The position numbers were made by a program, and so were the translations under genes. A stretch of 64,000 bases of DNA from Balamuthia mandrillaris (Eukaryota; Discosea; Longamoebia; Balamuthiidae). This document shows, one piece after another, positions 46,334-59,159 of the stretch (positions within the stretch are counted from its first letter, which is position 1; each line of letters starts with the position of its first letter). The notes below the pieces were generated by a model that had not been told where the DNA came from, made no database searches, and saw nothing but the letters and a program-made list of their open reading frames with translations. The DNA lies in contig JAVKOQ010000002.1 of assembly GCA_031835245.1 (NCBI GenBank), positions 174,501 to 238,500 of the forward strand, written 5' to 3'.

Positions 46334-49300
46334 TTATTGCATTATACATTTTTCCTTCTTTGCTTCCTTCCTCCTTTTATCTTCATTGAGAGTAATAGGA
46401 ACATTCATTTGGGGGAGGGCGTAGTCCTGCACTCGTTCTTCTTCTGAAGAATCCGAGGAGGCAGCAAGCGCACCCGAGAAGCCTCTGCCAGAAGACGAAA
46501 AATGTCTGCTTGTAGTGGCTGGGGCATCGCTCGGCCTGAGTGCAGAAGAAAACGATGGCAGTGCCTCATAGTCTGAAAAATCTGCAATGTTGATGACCCC
46601 AGAGGAAGACCCACTTGCCAACAGATGGTCTTGAAAGTGGAGGCACGACACAGAACCAGTGCCTTCTTGCCACTCATGTGTTCTATGAATGTCCAAGTTG
46701 TTGCGGTCCCATATCTTTTAATTTTGTTTATGTTTGAAACGTTAACCTTCACGACAGTAATAAATGGCCAAAGAAAGCATTGCGTACCTCAAGAGTTACC
46801 TCTTTGCCCCCAGTTAATATTTTGCTCTCATCAAACTGTGTTACAGTAAGACAATTTTAGTGCATTTTTTACTTCCAATAACGTGAAGTGATGTGTGGTA
46901 CCTGTAGACACCATATCATGTTCCTGCCTTTTAATGTGGCGAACTCCGTGAAAGTATTCATGTCCCATAACTTCACCGTGTAATCATTGCTGAGATGTTT
47001 GGCAAGATAGCACGAGGTCAGAAAAACCAGCGTGATTGTTAGAGTGCCGCTCAAATAAAATGAACCTATAAAATAAGAAGGTTATTACATACCTCCCAGT
47101 TGCCAGCATTTGACTATCGAATTGTAAAGCACGAACGCCTTGTTGGTGTCCATGGAGTGTCGCAATTGACGCCTCCATTCGCAAATCCCTTTAGTAATCA
47201 TTACACACATACTCAGAGACCAAGAAAACAAACAAACAAAAAAAACAGAAAGGTGACTGGATAAAGGGATCGCAAACCAAACGCCAACTTCAGAATTTTC
47301 GTAACCAGCAACTACTTTCTGAGTATGACTGTCGTATTGAAGGCACCATACGCCAGCTGTGCTACTACCCTCTTCAAAAATCTGGCCGTTGCTCTTCAAA
47401 ACCCGCGTTGTTTGTCCTCCCAATGATGTCATGGCAAGACCCGTCCTAAAGTCCCACACTGTTATGGTTTAAATGTCAATTGAAGAAGGAGGAGGGCAAA
47501 ACAAAGGAGAAAAAAACAACAAAACCAACATAAGGCAACAGCAAAGATATGAATAAGAACAGGGTAGAACGAGACCTTTTATAGTTTGATCGCGAGAGCC
47601 AGTGACGCAGACATTTTCATCGCACTCAAGACAAAAGATGGCGTTTGAGTGACCTCTCATAGTAGCTATACACTTCTCAAGATCCAAATCCCAAACTTTA
47701 AGAGTATTATCGGCGGTGCCTCCACCTGTAAACAACATATTTTCCTCCACTTGCAAAGACATAACCGAACCGCAATGGTCTTCCAACCTAGTTAGACATT
47801 CTCCAGACGTTATATCAAACAAACAAACTAGAGAGTAAGATAGAGCGGTTGTGGGGTGTTAGTAAGGAAAGAGGAGGGAAAAAAGGGGACCAAAACCGCA
47901 CCACTGCGGTCAGAAGACCCAGAAGCCAAAAATCGGTTATGTTTATCAATTGCAAGACTGTAAACAGACCCTTCATGGCGGCGAAGTTTGGTGTGTTTGT
48001 GGCGACCCTTCATCCAACAGCTTTCCACTTTTTTCCTTTGCCAATACTTCAGTTTCCACTCCTGTGCTGCAATTGTTTCCTTCTTTGCATCGAGCCCAGT
48101 CTCCTCGCTATCTCCTTCAAGCGCTTCGTTGTCTTGAAAAAACAGAATGGGTTCATGCCTCTTTTTCATTGGGTGAGGGGGCGTACCTTCCCTATTGTCC
48201 TTTTTCTCGTTTGCTTGGACGGACCAAGCCGTAAGAAATGATGTTGTTGCTGGTTGGGTTGTAGCACTCTCATTAGTTTCAGAAGATCGCGAAGTTGATG
48301 AAGAAGGAAGACCCCGCAACTGATCCTTCCACCACTCAGCTTCAGAGCGGTGTGGCTTTACGCCCTGCCGCAGCATTCGCTCTCTCTCTATGCTAAGTTG
48401 CTTTTCTGGCGTAGTTACTGGTACGCCTTCATCAGAAGGAACGAATTTGTCGTCCAGCAAGTAAGCAGCAGATTGTTCTCTGTGGCCCTCTAAAATATCA
48501 GTGTTGCCATTGGCTTGCAACGTGTCTCCTTTTCGTTTTCCTGCCACTCGTTCTCCTCCCTCTTTTTCTGATGCCACGCTATTGTTTCCATCGCCGTCAT
48601 CATAGCACTGGGCGCCGAAAGTGACAGCACGCAACCCCAACAAGTTGCTTCTTAGTATATGGGCATCCACATGTTTCCTCTGGTTCATTGGAAAAGACTT
48701 CTTATATGCGTTTTTCCTGTATGCGCCATGTGAGACAACAACCTAACGCACGACCAAACAAACCAACAAAGAGAGAAAGGAAAAGATACCAAAGAGAGCT
48801 ATCTCTGGAGAGGCGGTTAACTTGCCAGTTGATGAGGGAGAGGTTAAGCAGTTCGTCTGACTCACAAAATGACAGTATGTGAATGGCAACCTCCTCGGGC
48901 AGCATGCTGAAATACCAAAACTCTTCTTCCTCCGTCACTCCACGATGCACTGATGCTTCCTCTTTCTCTTCAGCCACCAGATCTTCTTCCTCTTCTTCTT
49001 CCTCTTCTCTCTCATCCTCCTTCTCCTGTTGCTTGCGTTCCTCCATTGGTACCAGCGCAGGTTGCTCTTCGGACAAGTCGGTCGAAGTCAGAAGCGCCCG
49101 CTTTTGCCTCTTTCTTGCTTCTTGCCTTTCTCTCTCTTCCTTTTCGTCAGCTTCTTCAGCTTTTTGTCCGGTCACCACATCAACCGACGACAAGAGGTCT
49201 GCTGTTGTCGCGGTGTTAGCACGTTGTTGCTGTAGTCCTTCCAAGCGGGCGACCCTTTGCTCCCAGGACCGGTCCCTCTCCTCCATTTGCTGTCTCAAGC

Positions 49301-49601
49301 GCTGCTGCTCAACCTTCCACTCCAGTTCCATATGCTCCATTTTTCGTGAGAGCTCACAAAGCTGGCGTTGCAACTGCTTTATCTGTTGCTTTTGTTTGTG
49401 TGGTTCTTCCTCCTCCTCCTCCTCAACAAGCTCAACGTGCTGGACAACCTCTAATTTGCCTTTTGTTGTTGTTGTTGCGGGTGAAACGACTGTGGTCGCT
49501 ACCGCAGTAGCGCTGTCCGCGAGGGTTGGGTTGTTGTTGCTGTATGGAGCGGGGGTTACTGTTGTTGGTTGTTGTTGTGTTGCTTGCCCACTGCTTTGCA
49601 T
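46334..49601 (-). CDS. F-box / WD40 protein (SCF substrate receptor)
   Basis: Eight exons: 48,790-49,601, 47,902-48,716, 47,576-47,827, 47,278-47,458, 47,093-47,188, 46,902-46,989, 46,788-46,835, 46,334-46,714; 890 residues. The first 220 residues are a Gln/Glu-rich coiled coil. The F-box follows (MLPEEVAIHILSFCESDELL...DSSLW), split by the first intron. After a polar linker come seven WD40 repeats, from EGSVYSLAIDKHNRFLASGS to SSGVINIADF. Layout matches FBXW7/Cdc4-type receptors that bring phosphorylated proteins to a cullin-1 ubiquitin ligase. The first intron acceptor was chosen because it restores the F-box frame (SLWKNAYKKSFP). Substrates cannot be inferred. Confidence 0.88.
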
Positions 49602-50039
49602 CTCTCCCCTTTCTCTTCCCTTTTTTTCCCAAACCAAAAAATTGTTTTTTATGGGGACCCCCCACCCACCCTTCTCTCTCCTCAAAATTTTTTCTTTGCC
49701 TCACCGTGCTGCTGCTGCTGCTGCTGGGTGGGTGGGTGGTGTGTGGTGAGTACGGCTTAAACGTGGAAGAAGAGGAGAACATCATGCTGCTGGGTAACTT
49801 GGCTTTTCTTTTCTTTTAAAAGCTAACCAGCTAACCGTTTGGTGGGGTGTGTGTGCGGCTTCCGTTAAACAAACACAAAAATCAAAATTAAATAAATAGT
49901 GGGGTCAAAAAGAAAGCAAATAACGGCAGTAGTGTGCACAACTGTGGTGACACCATTTCCTCGGCATCCGAGCGAGAGAGAGAGAGAGAAGAGTGTATGA
50001 GGAAAGGGATTAATGAAGAGGAGGGAGAATCGTTGAGGA
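49602..50039. other. Intergenic region
   Basis: Upstream of the F-box/WD40 gene and downstream of RNase T2. GA tract near 49,975-49,990 and a direct repeat of TTAATGAAGAGGAGGGAGAA (50,009 and 50,040). No gene seen. Confidence 0.4.
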
Positions 50040-51146
50040 TTAATGAAGAGGAGGGAGAAGAATTGGGTCGGTGGAGGAACAGCTATCTTGGCCATGTCCC
50101 TCCATGTTATGAGGGCAACTTATGATGGCACCCTCTTTGTCAAGACACATGGTCAGCTCCACAAGGATCTGGCCAGCGGAATGTTTCTCAGAGCGGCAGT
50201 GGAGGAGAGGTGCCTCTCCGTAGGCCGACTTGATGGCTCCCTTAATCTGTGCAGCGGTGTATGTTTTGTGCGAAGATGGCTCTATTGCTGTTTCGGTTTA
50301 AAACAGACACGATGTTAAATGAAAACTCATAAGAGAAGGAGGAAGGGGGTAGTACAGCGAGCATCCAAAGCGGGCTTAATATCGTACAAGGCCCTGTAGT
50401 TGAGGGCTTCGTTGAAGAACTTGTATTGGGTATCGTAGGTCTTGTCACTCTGAGCGCAGGTGCCATGCTTGTCCCATTCGTGCCCCCAGAAGGTGAACTG
50501 CTCGCTGCCGCCACTGTAAAGGTCGGCCCAATACTTGGTGAGGTTGGGAATGAGGTCCATGATGGCGCCCTTGTTGAAGGGGTCCGACTTGTTGCAGAGT
50601 TCCGGCCAACTTTTTTTTAAAGGTTCCATAGTGGCAGGAGGGAGATTGGAGTTGATGAAAGAGAAAAGAAGGTTAGGGAAGACGACTACGCCTATTCGTC
50701 CATTGAAGTTGTTCTTCCTCCTCTTTTTTTCTTTTCGTGTTTGCGGTGTTTGGTTTTCTTTTCCCCTCATCTCTCCCCTTCTTTTAAAAGAGAAGAAGGA
50801 AGGACAAACCCTCCCTCAAGCCGCTGGGGCCACAGGCCGTGGAGAGTCCAGTAGTCCAAGCTCGGGTTAACTTTGCAAGAGTGCATAGAGCATACACTGC
50901 CAGCCCATTGCTGCACCAGCAACAAAAAGTTCCAGCTATGATCGTTACCCCCAGGGAGCATCGCAGAGGGAACTCGTGGTTCCACTACGTTTACCTTTGT
51001 TTTTGTGTGAGCTTCCACTTCACCGTCCATCGGAAGAGGAGGGAGGGAGAGGGAGAGACCTTGGCGGCAGTGCAAAACTGCAAGAAGGAGACCATCAAAA
51101 CGGCCGAAACGACCACTCGGAAGAAGTTGCCAGCAAAAGCTCCCAT
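50040..51146 (-). CDS. RNASET2: Secreted RNase T2
   Basis: Four exons: 51,060-51,146, 50,810-50,994, 50,356-50,609, 50,040-50,287; 257 residues. The first exon encodes a signal peptide (hydrophobic VVVSAVLMVSFLQF). Both catalytic segments are present: WTLHGLWPQ with the first histidine, and FWGHEWDKHGTCA with the second histidine, Glu and Lys. Cysteines (CSMHSC, ELCNK, LHCRS, MCLDK) suit the usual disulphides. The enzyme cleaves single-stranded RNA in lysosome-like compartments or outside the cell. Length is typical. A cryptic start or leader upstream (to 51,323) is possible but the signal peptide favours 51,146. Confidence 0.93.
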
Positions 51147-52257
51147 TTCGTCTCTGCATCGGTAAAAACAATGAGAGTGGTTAACTCCGGTGCGAGCGAT
51201 TTGGTGGTGAAACTCATTCTTGCTTTTTCTCCCACAAGAGCCCTTTCGGGCCAAAATCTCTTTCCTTGCCAAAACCCCATTCGTGTAGCAAACACAAATC
51301 ATGAAAACAAACAAAAACAGCAAACAAAAATAAAATAAAAATCCTGTTTGTTTTGCTTTGCTTTACTTAGTTTCTACGAGTGTGTGATTTGGTTGATGAT
51401 CGATTTGGATTGGTTTTGGTTGTTTGTTGATTTTCTTCTTCTGCTTGTTTGTTTTTGTGGTTGTGGGCACACAACAACAAAAGAGAGGGAGGCAGGTGGA
51501 GGGCAAGGTCACACCCGAGAAACGAAAATTTGATAGAAACAAACTCGAAAGAGAGCAGAGAACCACAAATAGGAAAAACACGCACCACCACCACCCGACC
51601 TGACAAACGTGACACCAACAAAAACAAGAGCAAAAAAAAAAAAAAAGACACACACCACAAAATATAACGGTCGAAAAAAAAAAGGGTAGGGGGGGGGGGA
51701 AAGGCGGTGCGTAACGGTGTACTTACTTGCCTTTACGCTTTCGGCAAGAAATAAAATAAAAGGGGTGTCGCTGTTGGGGGAGAACCGGGGAAGCGGTGTC
51801 AGAGAGAACCACCAAAAGAAAAAAATCAGAACAAAAAGCCGGAGCGCACCCGTTGAATGAGAGACCCTGTGTTAATTGTTGAGTTGTTTTGTGCGGTGGT
51901 GAAGAAAGAAAAAGAAAAAGAAAAAAAAAGGAGAGAAAAAAAAAATAAAAGAAACAGAGAGAAGAATTTGCTTTCCTTTTTGTGAGCAGCGAGGTTGCGT
52001 AATCGTACATCAGCACGACAATCCCACCAATCAGACGTCCGTTGAATCAGAGAGACTTGGGTAATTGTGCGATAAAGAAAGAAAAAAAGAGAAACGAAAG
52101 AATAATTTGCTTTCCTTCTTGTTGTGTTTAGTAATCGTACATCAGCACGACAATCCCACCAATCAGACGTTGGAAAGCTCCCTATTATTGTGATGTGCGT
52201 AATGCCAAAGGGGCTAAACACAAAGGTTGTTACCGGAGAAACGGAGCAGCTTTTTTT
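51147..52257. other. Intergenic region with local duplications
   Basis: About 1.1 kb between two minus-strand genes. Short frames only. Contains the tandem repeat described at 51,963-52,175, G-, A- and T-tracts, and nothing else recognised. Confidence 0.45.
51963..52175 (+). repeat. Tandem duplication, about 140-bp unit
   Basis: AATTTGCTTTCCTT... at about 51,965 and 52,107 is followed in each case by GTAATCGTACATCAGCACGA and then ACCAATCAGACGT. A partial third relation (CCGTTGAAT.AGAGA) lies at 51,848. Non-coding. Confidence 0.7.
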
Positions 52258-55200
52258 CTACTTCTCCTGCTCCGTTTTGGTCCATCTCTTCAACCAGCCA
52301 GAAATATGGTGGTGTTCTCTCTTCAACCACTCACTGTTAGCTTTTATCTTCTCCAACGATTGAGTAACCGCACGTTTCGCTGTAGGTTATTAGAATATTA
52401 AATGTTGGTGAGTCATCAACATGAGAGTGAGAGTGAGAGAGAGGAGAGAGGGAGAGGAGAGAGGAGAGAGGAGAGAGAGAGAGGATTTATACCAGCAGCC
52501 ACTTCGCGCTTCTCAAAGAAGGATTTGATCTCCTCGGCTTTTTCGTCGCTGCTGAAGACGGAAATGGTCGATGATACCAGACGTGACAGCAAGAAACCTC
52601 CAGAGAAGCGAGAGTAAAGCTCATCCCAATGCTCTTGCACAAACTCCCAAGCCTGCTCACACACGTTATAATGAAAGAAGAAGTAAAGCAGAGGAAAAAA
52701 AAAAACAAGAGGAAAAAGGAAAGTACCATATCTCTGCCGGCAGGGTTAGCCGCCACACCACCGATAACAAAGACAGTATCTTGAGACTTGACCTCGTTGG
52801 AGATAGCAAATTCCAAGGTCTTCTTTAACAGATAAGGATCAGAGGCGCTGCCCAAAGAACGCATGCACCTTTCCTTCTCCTCATGCAGATCGGTCTCGCG
52901 GTATATCTTCAAGAGGGCCTCATAGGGAGTAGCATCACCATGCGGCGCATTGCTCAAAACGATTTTGTAGACGGCAGAGCGGAGGTCAGGGGAGAGCGAT
53001 GACGGGTCATTCAAGTAAACATCAAAGCGTTTTCTGGCTTCTTCGATGGTAGCTTCATCGCCTATTAATCAGATTAGGATAATAAGATGATACAGAAACG
53101 AGAGAGACAAATAAATGAGATCAAATATCAACAGAAAGTGAAGTGTTTACCGTAGCAGCCATACTTGGCAAGAGCAAGACCTCGCAAAAGAGAATCACCG
53201 TGGCTCTCCTCTGCTTTGCGGTCCCAACCAACAAGCTTGGTAACCTTTATACAACAACCAACAGCCACGTCGAGGGCAATGAGTAAATGAACAAAGAAGT
53301 TAAGAGTAAAGAAAGGCCAACAACAAACCTGGGAATACATGTGCTTGCAAAACTCTTTGAATAGAGGATAGTCTTCAGTGGCAGAGAGGATAGTGTCAAG
53401 CTCAGAAAGGTTGGTGGACAGGTCGGACCACACAGTGTAATCGTTCTCATAAAGGTAGGCGCTCAACAAAGTAAGGAAATGGGTAGTAGGTACAACGCCA
53501 GCCTTTGCTAGAGCCATGGTGTCGCCCTGAATACTCAGTCGGTCTGCAGCAGATAGCTGACGATCTTGGATTGGGGCGCGCAGGTCTTCCAGCAGCTTCA
53601 GAGAGTATTGCACTGATGTAGTGTAAGCAAATGAAGAAGAAGAAGAAGAACAAGAAGAACAAGAAGGAGAAGGAGAAGAAGGAGAAGAACAACAGCAGCA
53701 ACAACACCAACAAGAAATCAACAAGGAGAAGGAAACATTTTGATGAATAACAAACGAGTAATAATGAAGAGACTACAGTTGGCGCAGGACACAAACCTCG
53801 ATAGAATCCAGAGACGTTTGGATTTACTTTAATCCATTCGTGGGTACCTACAGCTGGAAGAGACAGAGTCGTTTCTTTTTGCTTGACAATATCGGCAAAC
53901 GCAAAGGTATCACCGCCTGAGCTTTCGGTGCTTATGGTCAGAGGTATCCACCAAGTGGTTGTATCCTTGGGATCCAACCCCGTTGATAAGAATCTCTGTT
54001 GCTTGAGAACAAAAGTGCGTTTTCCCTTTTCCTCACTCTTCTTTTCTACGATGGAAACAACAGGATAGCCATCCTACAAAAAAGTTTACATTATTGTACT
54101 GTTTTAAGAAAAGTTGGGCAACGTTAACGCACCTGTTTTGTCCAGTGGTCCATCAGTTCTTTAACGGGCTTACCAGAAGCCTCTGAAAGAGCAGCCCACA
54201 GGTCTTCCGTCAAGGCATTAGCGTACTTGTGCCTGTTAAGGTAAATGTTCAGGCCTTTCTTGAAGGCCTCTTCTCCAAGGAAGTTGGCTAACATTCTTAC
54301 GATGGAAGAGCCTTTGCTGTATGAGATAATGTCAAAGATCTCATCAATGTCAGCGGCATCAGACACCTCCACTTCCACAGGGTGAGTGCTTTTCAACGCA
54401 TCCAGGTTGAATGCACGCCCTAAGTCGGAAAATACGAATTGAGTCCAAATCTGCAGAGCATCATCAGGGTTAAAGGCTACGGACATTAATTTCAAAGAGA
54501 CGGTAAACAAATGGTACATACGTTCCACTCGGGGAAGCTAGGATAAAAATATAGCCAGGATCATAAGATTGATTAGTTCCCACAATGGAGAAAAACAAAA
54601 ACTAAGAACAGAGGAAAGAAGCACCAATAATCTACGCAAAGGTATTCAATCCAAGTTGCAAAACCTTCATTGAGCCACAGATGGGTCCACCAGTCCTATT
54701 CCAAATACAGAACATGAGACACCAAAATATCATAACTTTGTGTAACGTTATGCATACCATTGTCACTATATTTCCAAACCATTGGTGAGCAAGTTCATGG
54801 CCTACCACAAGCGCCACCTTACGCAAAAATCAAAAAAAAAAAAAACACATACATCAGGAGAAGTGAGAATGATAAAAGCAATCAGAGCACAGCCGTTGAT
54901 GGAAACAGGAAGCAAACGTACCCATTGGCGAGTATGCGCGGAGGAACTTTCAGGGTCAACAAGCAAGGCAGTCTCGCGATAGGTTATAAGGCCCCAGTTC
55001 TCCATAGCTCCAGCCGCAAAGTCTTTAAAAAATGAAATAAAAGAGAAGGGCGTTACAATAAAGTACTGGTTTAATCGTGCAGCGTAAGCAACTCAAGCAA
55101 ACCTGGAATGGCGATCAGATCACACTTGGGCAAAGGATACGATATCTTGAAGTAATCTTTACGGATAGAGAGCCGAAACTATCAATAAAAAAAATTAAAA

Positions 55201-56316
55201 AAAATAGGGTAGGAGAGCGTGTACCCTCATAGAAAGGCAAAGTCTTGACAGCAACGTCAAGACCAAAGCGGCCTTGCTCTTTCTTACCCTTTGGTGTGTA
55301 TACACGCACAACCACGCCACTACATTACAGTATTATTAACACTCGAGTTTGCTCCTCTCCCTCTCAGTGCTCTCTCCTTCTCTCTCCTCGCACTCTCCTC
55401 TCTCTCTCCCTCTCTCTTGCTTGCTCTCTCGTTTAAAACGTACTTTGTAGTTGTGTCCTCGAGGTAGTCAAACTCGCCAACTACAAAGGCCAAAAGGTAA
55501 GTTGACATAATGGGCGTGGTTGCGAATTTGACTGTCTTGAATTCGCCTTCCTGTACTTTATCAATGAGAGGCATGTTCGACAACACATCAAAGTGGTTAA
55601 GAGCCGTGATGGTCACATCAAACGTCGCTTTCAAAGCAGGCTCGTCCCAACAAGGGAACGCTCGTCTAGCATCGGTTGCCTTCATTTACAAAAAACCAAT
55701 AAGTTGAACAACAAGATGGAGAACAGAGAGAAGGGGAGAATCCACAAACCTCGAATTGGGTGACAGCCATGAAGGCCTCTTCACCTTTGGCGTTGGTATA
55801 CTTGCTGCGATAGAATCTGCAGAAGAGGAGAGGTAAGCCATGGCAAGGATGAGAGGGTAAGAGAAGATGAAACCAAACCCTTTCATCTTGTCGTTAAGAA
55901 TGCCAGTGAAACGCATGGTGAGGAGGCCCTCTCCAACTTGGAGCGCTTTCTCGAAGGAAAGTGTGGCGATTTCCTTCTTCTCGTCGTAGGCGATGTGCTT
56001 GGCGCTAAGCGGGTCTCTTCCCTGTTCAGTGCTAAAGGAGGCAGACTGGATGACCAGCTCAGCAGCGTTAACGGTAATCACGTCCGTGTCCTCCACGACT
56101 TGCAGCTTCACGGTCACTGAGCCACTGATGTGGAAAAGAGTAGCGTAAAACATTCGAATGAGTTGATCTGTGTATTTTTCAAATAGCAATTGAACGAAAA
56201 GCAAACCTAAAAGTGTGCAGAGCAAGATCAGGTTTGAGCTTCAGGTCGTAGTGGGAGGGCCTCACATTCTTGGGCAAGACCACCCTCGTTTGCGCAGCAG
56301 CAGCGTTTCCTTCCAT
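52258..56316 (-). CDS. NPEPPS: Puromycin-sensitive-type M1 aminopeptidase
   Basis: Seventeen exons from 56,316 (ATG) to 52,258; 881 residues. Exon edges: 56,207-56,316, 55,879-56,124, 55,750-55,816, 55,444-55,679, 55,225-55,319, 55,103-55,156, 54,922-55,022, 54,758-54,817, 54,625-54,695, 54,522-54,537, 54,133-54,450, 53,797-54,073, 53,329-53,612, 53,151-53,244, 52,727-53,061, 52,493-52,652, 52,258-52,379. Catalytic marks: substrate motif GAMENWGL, zinc site [10 protein letters not shown] plus Glu in LNEGFA, and the tyrosine region [11 protein letters not shown]. No signal peptide, so cytosolic. It trims peptides released by the proteasome. The 16-nt exon 10 (CFPEWN junction) is needed for the conserved sequence. 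The tail ANSEWLKR is typical of the family. Confidence 0.95.
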
Positions 56317-56758
56317 ATCGTTTCTCCTTTTTCCCGAAGAACGTACCCTCTGGACTTTTAATCCAGACCCGTCTACAAATAATCTTGTACAACCTTCCCT
56401 ATGAAATTCTGTCCAAATCACTTCCCTAATGCTCACACTCACTCATTCGGGAAATTTCTCCTTTCATTTCACTTTTTGTTTTTGTCGACGACGTTCGTCT
56501 TTTAGACTCCTCCGGCAGAAATTGGCATTCTCATCTCCTCTCTTTCTCCTCTCTCATCTCCGCAAGAGAGTTGGCCTCAGCTGAGAGAGAGAAGAAAAGG
56601 CCCACGTCACCCCAGCAAACCCCGATGACGTGGGATAGGAGGACCCTGCACGGCTGCTGCAATACCCCTGGTCAGGAATGAGTAGCAGCTTGCTCCGCAC
56701 TTGTGTGCCCTTCCCTTCCACCCCCACCGCCACCAACAAAGGTTTGGTTTCTCTTCCC

Positions 56759-56796
<38 letters not shown>

Positions 56797-56902
56797 GTTC
56801 TTCTTCTACTTCCCTCCACACTCTCCCGCCGCCCGCTGTCATGCACCACCACACCAAAACAAAACGTACGATGATTAACGTGAGGGAGGAAAAAAAAAAA
56901 GG
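56317..56902. promoter_or_regulatory. Divergent promoter region, aminopeptidase / SET protein
   Basis: About 590 bp between the two ATGs. Contains a (CT)n tract at 56,766-56,793 close to the SET gene. No specific site assigned. Confidence 0.4.
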
Positions 56903-58466
56903 ATGGAAGAGAGTAGTACGCGCAGCAGACGGCTGGACGAGTATTTCAGGGACACGCCCATGTTCCCCAGAGTGGAAGAAGGAAGGGGGCGCTTTCTTGT
57001 CAGCAGGCGCTTGATCAGGAAGGGTGAGGTGCTGCTTGTAGCGCAACCATACGCCATCGCTTGCAAGCAGGTTAGTAGCAGAAACACAAATGGCAACCAA
57101 GCGTCACTCACCGCAGCGAAAAGGTCCAAACAACCTGCGCCTACTGCTTGCGCCATTGCGACAACTTGGACGGGAGTGCTGCTCCGATGAGAGCCCATTG
57201 CGCGGGGTGCAAGGCGGCTTGGTATTGCAATGCTACTGAGAAGGCAATGGACTGGGAGGAAGGACATCACCTCGAGTGTCAATGGTTCAAACGCATCCGT
57301 GAATACACAGGTACACTACCTCTCTGTATTGTAGTCCACGAGTTGGTGATGATTGCTAACCTCTGCTCTGAGATGGTAACAAAAGCGCTCGCGTTGGCAA
57401 CAAACAGGCTCAAGCGCTTAGTTCCTTCGAAGAGGCGGAACTCCGCCTGTTGGTGAAATGCCTGCGGCAGCGTTTTCTTGAGACCATGAAAACCAACCAA
57501 CAACACCATGAGCAACGCTGCTTCTCACGGTGTCATAATACTTTGAGAAGTGAGGGCGGCAGTAAGGATGGAGACCATTCCTCCGCTCTTGACTTACGTT
57601 TTGCCGATTTGCAGATGTTATGGTCCAACTCGGATAGCATCAGCAAGGAGGACGCCGAAAGGTGGACTACCATCCTTCAGCATGTTTTTGGCACTCAAGC
57701 ATCCACAAACCAACAGAGGATGAATAAGGCTAGAAGACGGAATAATCACTATGGAGGCTCCTCCGTTTTGTCTTTGGAGCACCATGACCTTCTTGAATTG
57801 TTATCAAAGGACTTTTGCAATGGTTTTGCTCTTCGGAATAGGGAAGGTGGTGCCTATGCGTTTGGCAGCTATCCCTCTGCCTCTTACTTTAATCATTCCT
57901 GGTTGGATCCTTTTCTCTCCTTTCTCCTCTCCATCTTAGCCCTGGTTAGCTTATCTTGTGTTTGATGACCATCAACAAAGCAATGCCAATGCCTGTCGGA
58001 TACAAGGGCATATATACGACAAAAGAGACGAAATCCTACCGTATGCATACGCATGGTATTGCTCCTTTCCTTCTTATGCAGTTCTTTGTTTTTAATGTTT
58101 TAGAACTCTCACATATTAATGACCAAACAAAGCCTTCGATTTGTAGCATTAAGAGATATCCAACCAGAAGAAGAGATCACGATAAGCTATCTGAATCCCA
58201 CGTTACCGTTGGAAGCTCGACGCTCCTATCTGTCCACTCTCTACTTCTTCAAGTGCGATTGTGAGCTTTGCCGCTACCAACAACACCAACAGCTGGGAGG
58301 GAAGGAAAAGGAGGAGATCAGCAACAAGAGCGAGTTCTTTTATGCTTCCATGGCTTGCGGACAGTGCCACGGGAGGGGTGTGCTCTATCCCAAGCCTTTG
58401 CAACCGTCCAGTTCGATTATACAAGAATGGCGTTACACTTGCAATATTTGTGGCCGTGAAACCTGA
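56903..58466 (+). CDS. MYND-SET (SMYD-like) protein
   Basis: Proposed exons: 56,903-57,070, 57,124-57,310, 57,373-57,901, 57,981-58,040, 58,133-58,466; 425 residues. The SET domain starts with FLVSRRLIRKGEVLL, is interrupted by a MYND zinc finger (CAYC...CAGCKAAWYCN...GHHLECQ), and resumes with GAYAFGSYPSASYFNHSC and LRFVALRDIQPEEEITISYL. The post-SET cysteines CDCEL follow, and the protein ends with two further CxxC pairs. SMYD enzymes methylate lysines on histones or cytosolic proteins. Asn-His-Ser-Cys and the final Tyr needed for catalysis are present. The last intron is my choice among alternatives; the C-terminal TPR part of animal SMYDs is missing. Confidence 0.82.
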
Positions 58467-59159
58467 TATTCGATAACGTGGTTGGAGAACGTTGTGGTAG
58501 GATTATATCCACTGACATAAGAAAAACAAATCGCCACCGCCAGTCGTAAACAACATGTAATGACGCACTGATCTCAACGAAAGCCAATTGGTTTCGGCAC
58601 AACACGGTGGACATACCGCGAACATTCAAAGGGATGCCACTGAATGATGAAACCTCAAGTCAGAAAGTATTTCCTGTTGGTTACTCCTCGGAGCATCTGT
58701 AGCGACGCCGTCAAGGAAACTTTCTCCTTGTTCCTTCTTCAGGCCTACGCTCCTCAACAAGGCAGGGAATTCCGGTTCTGTTAGGTCTGCCTCTGCGATC
58801 CTCCAAGGGCTCCGATAAGACCTAGGGCAAGTGAGAGAAGAAATCTACTATACAAGTATTTGTTGTGGCACATAACCTCATTGTTTTCGCCTACTGTCAG
58901 CTGCCATTGGTCGCGTGCTGGTGATGGAGTTGAGGAAGAGCTGTGTTAGCATTGCTGCTTTGCCGGGTGCGGAAGTAGTAAGGGATAGTAGGCGGATGTC
59001 GGAGGTACCGTGGGTGGTGGGCAGCGGAGGGAGTTGGTGTTGTTGGCCTTGTAGTGCAATTAAAGTGAGGTGAAAAAGTGAGGCCAGGCCTGGAGAAGGG
59101 AAACTGCACGCTTCTGTTTTATTGTACAACAAGTATGAATGGCGTCAGAGGAGTAAGAT
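58467..59159. other. Convergent 3' region, nothing recognised
   Basis: About 690 bp between the ends of the SET and SAPS genes. Frames on both strands are short and show no splice or family support. Confidence 0.45.

Noticed and set aside
48883-49749. 288-residue Ser/Cys-rich plus-strand frame
   Set aside because: Antisense of the Glu/Gln-rich first exon of the F-box/WD40 gene.
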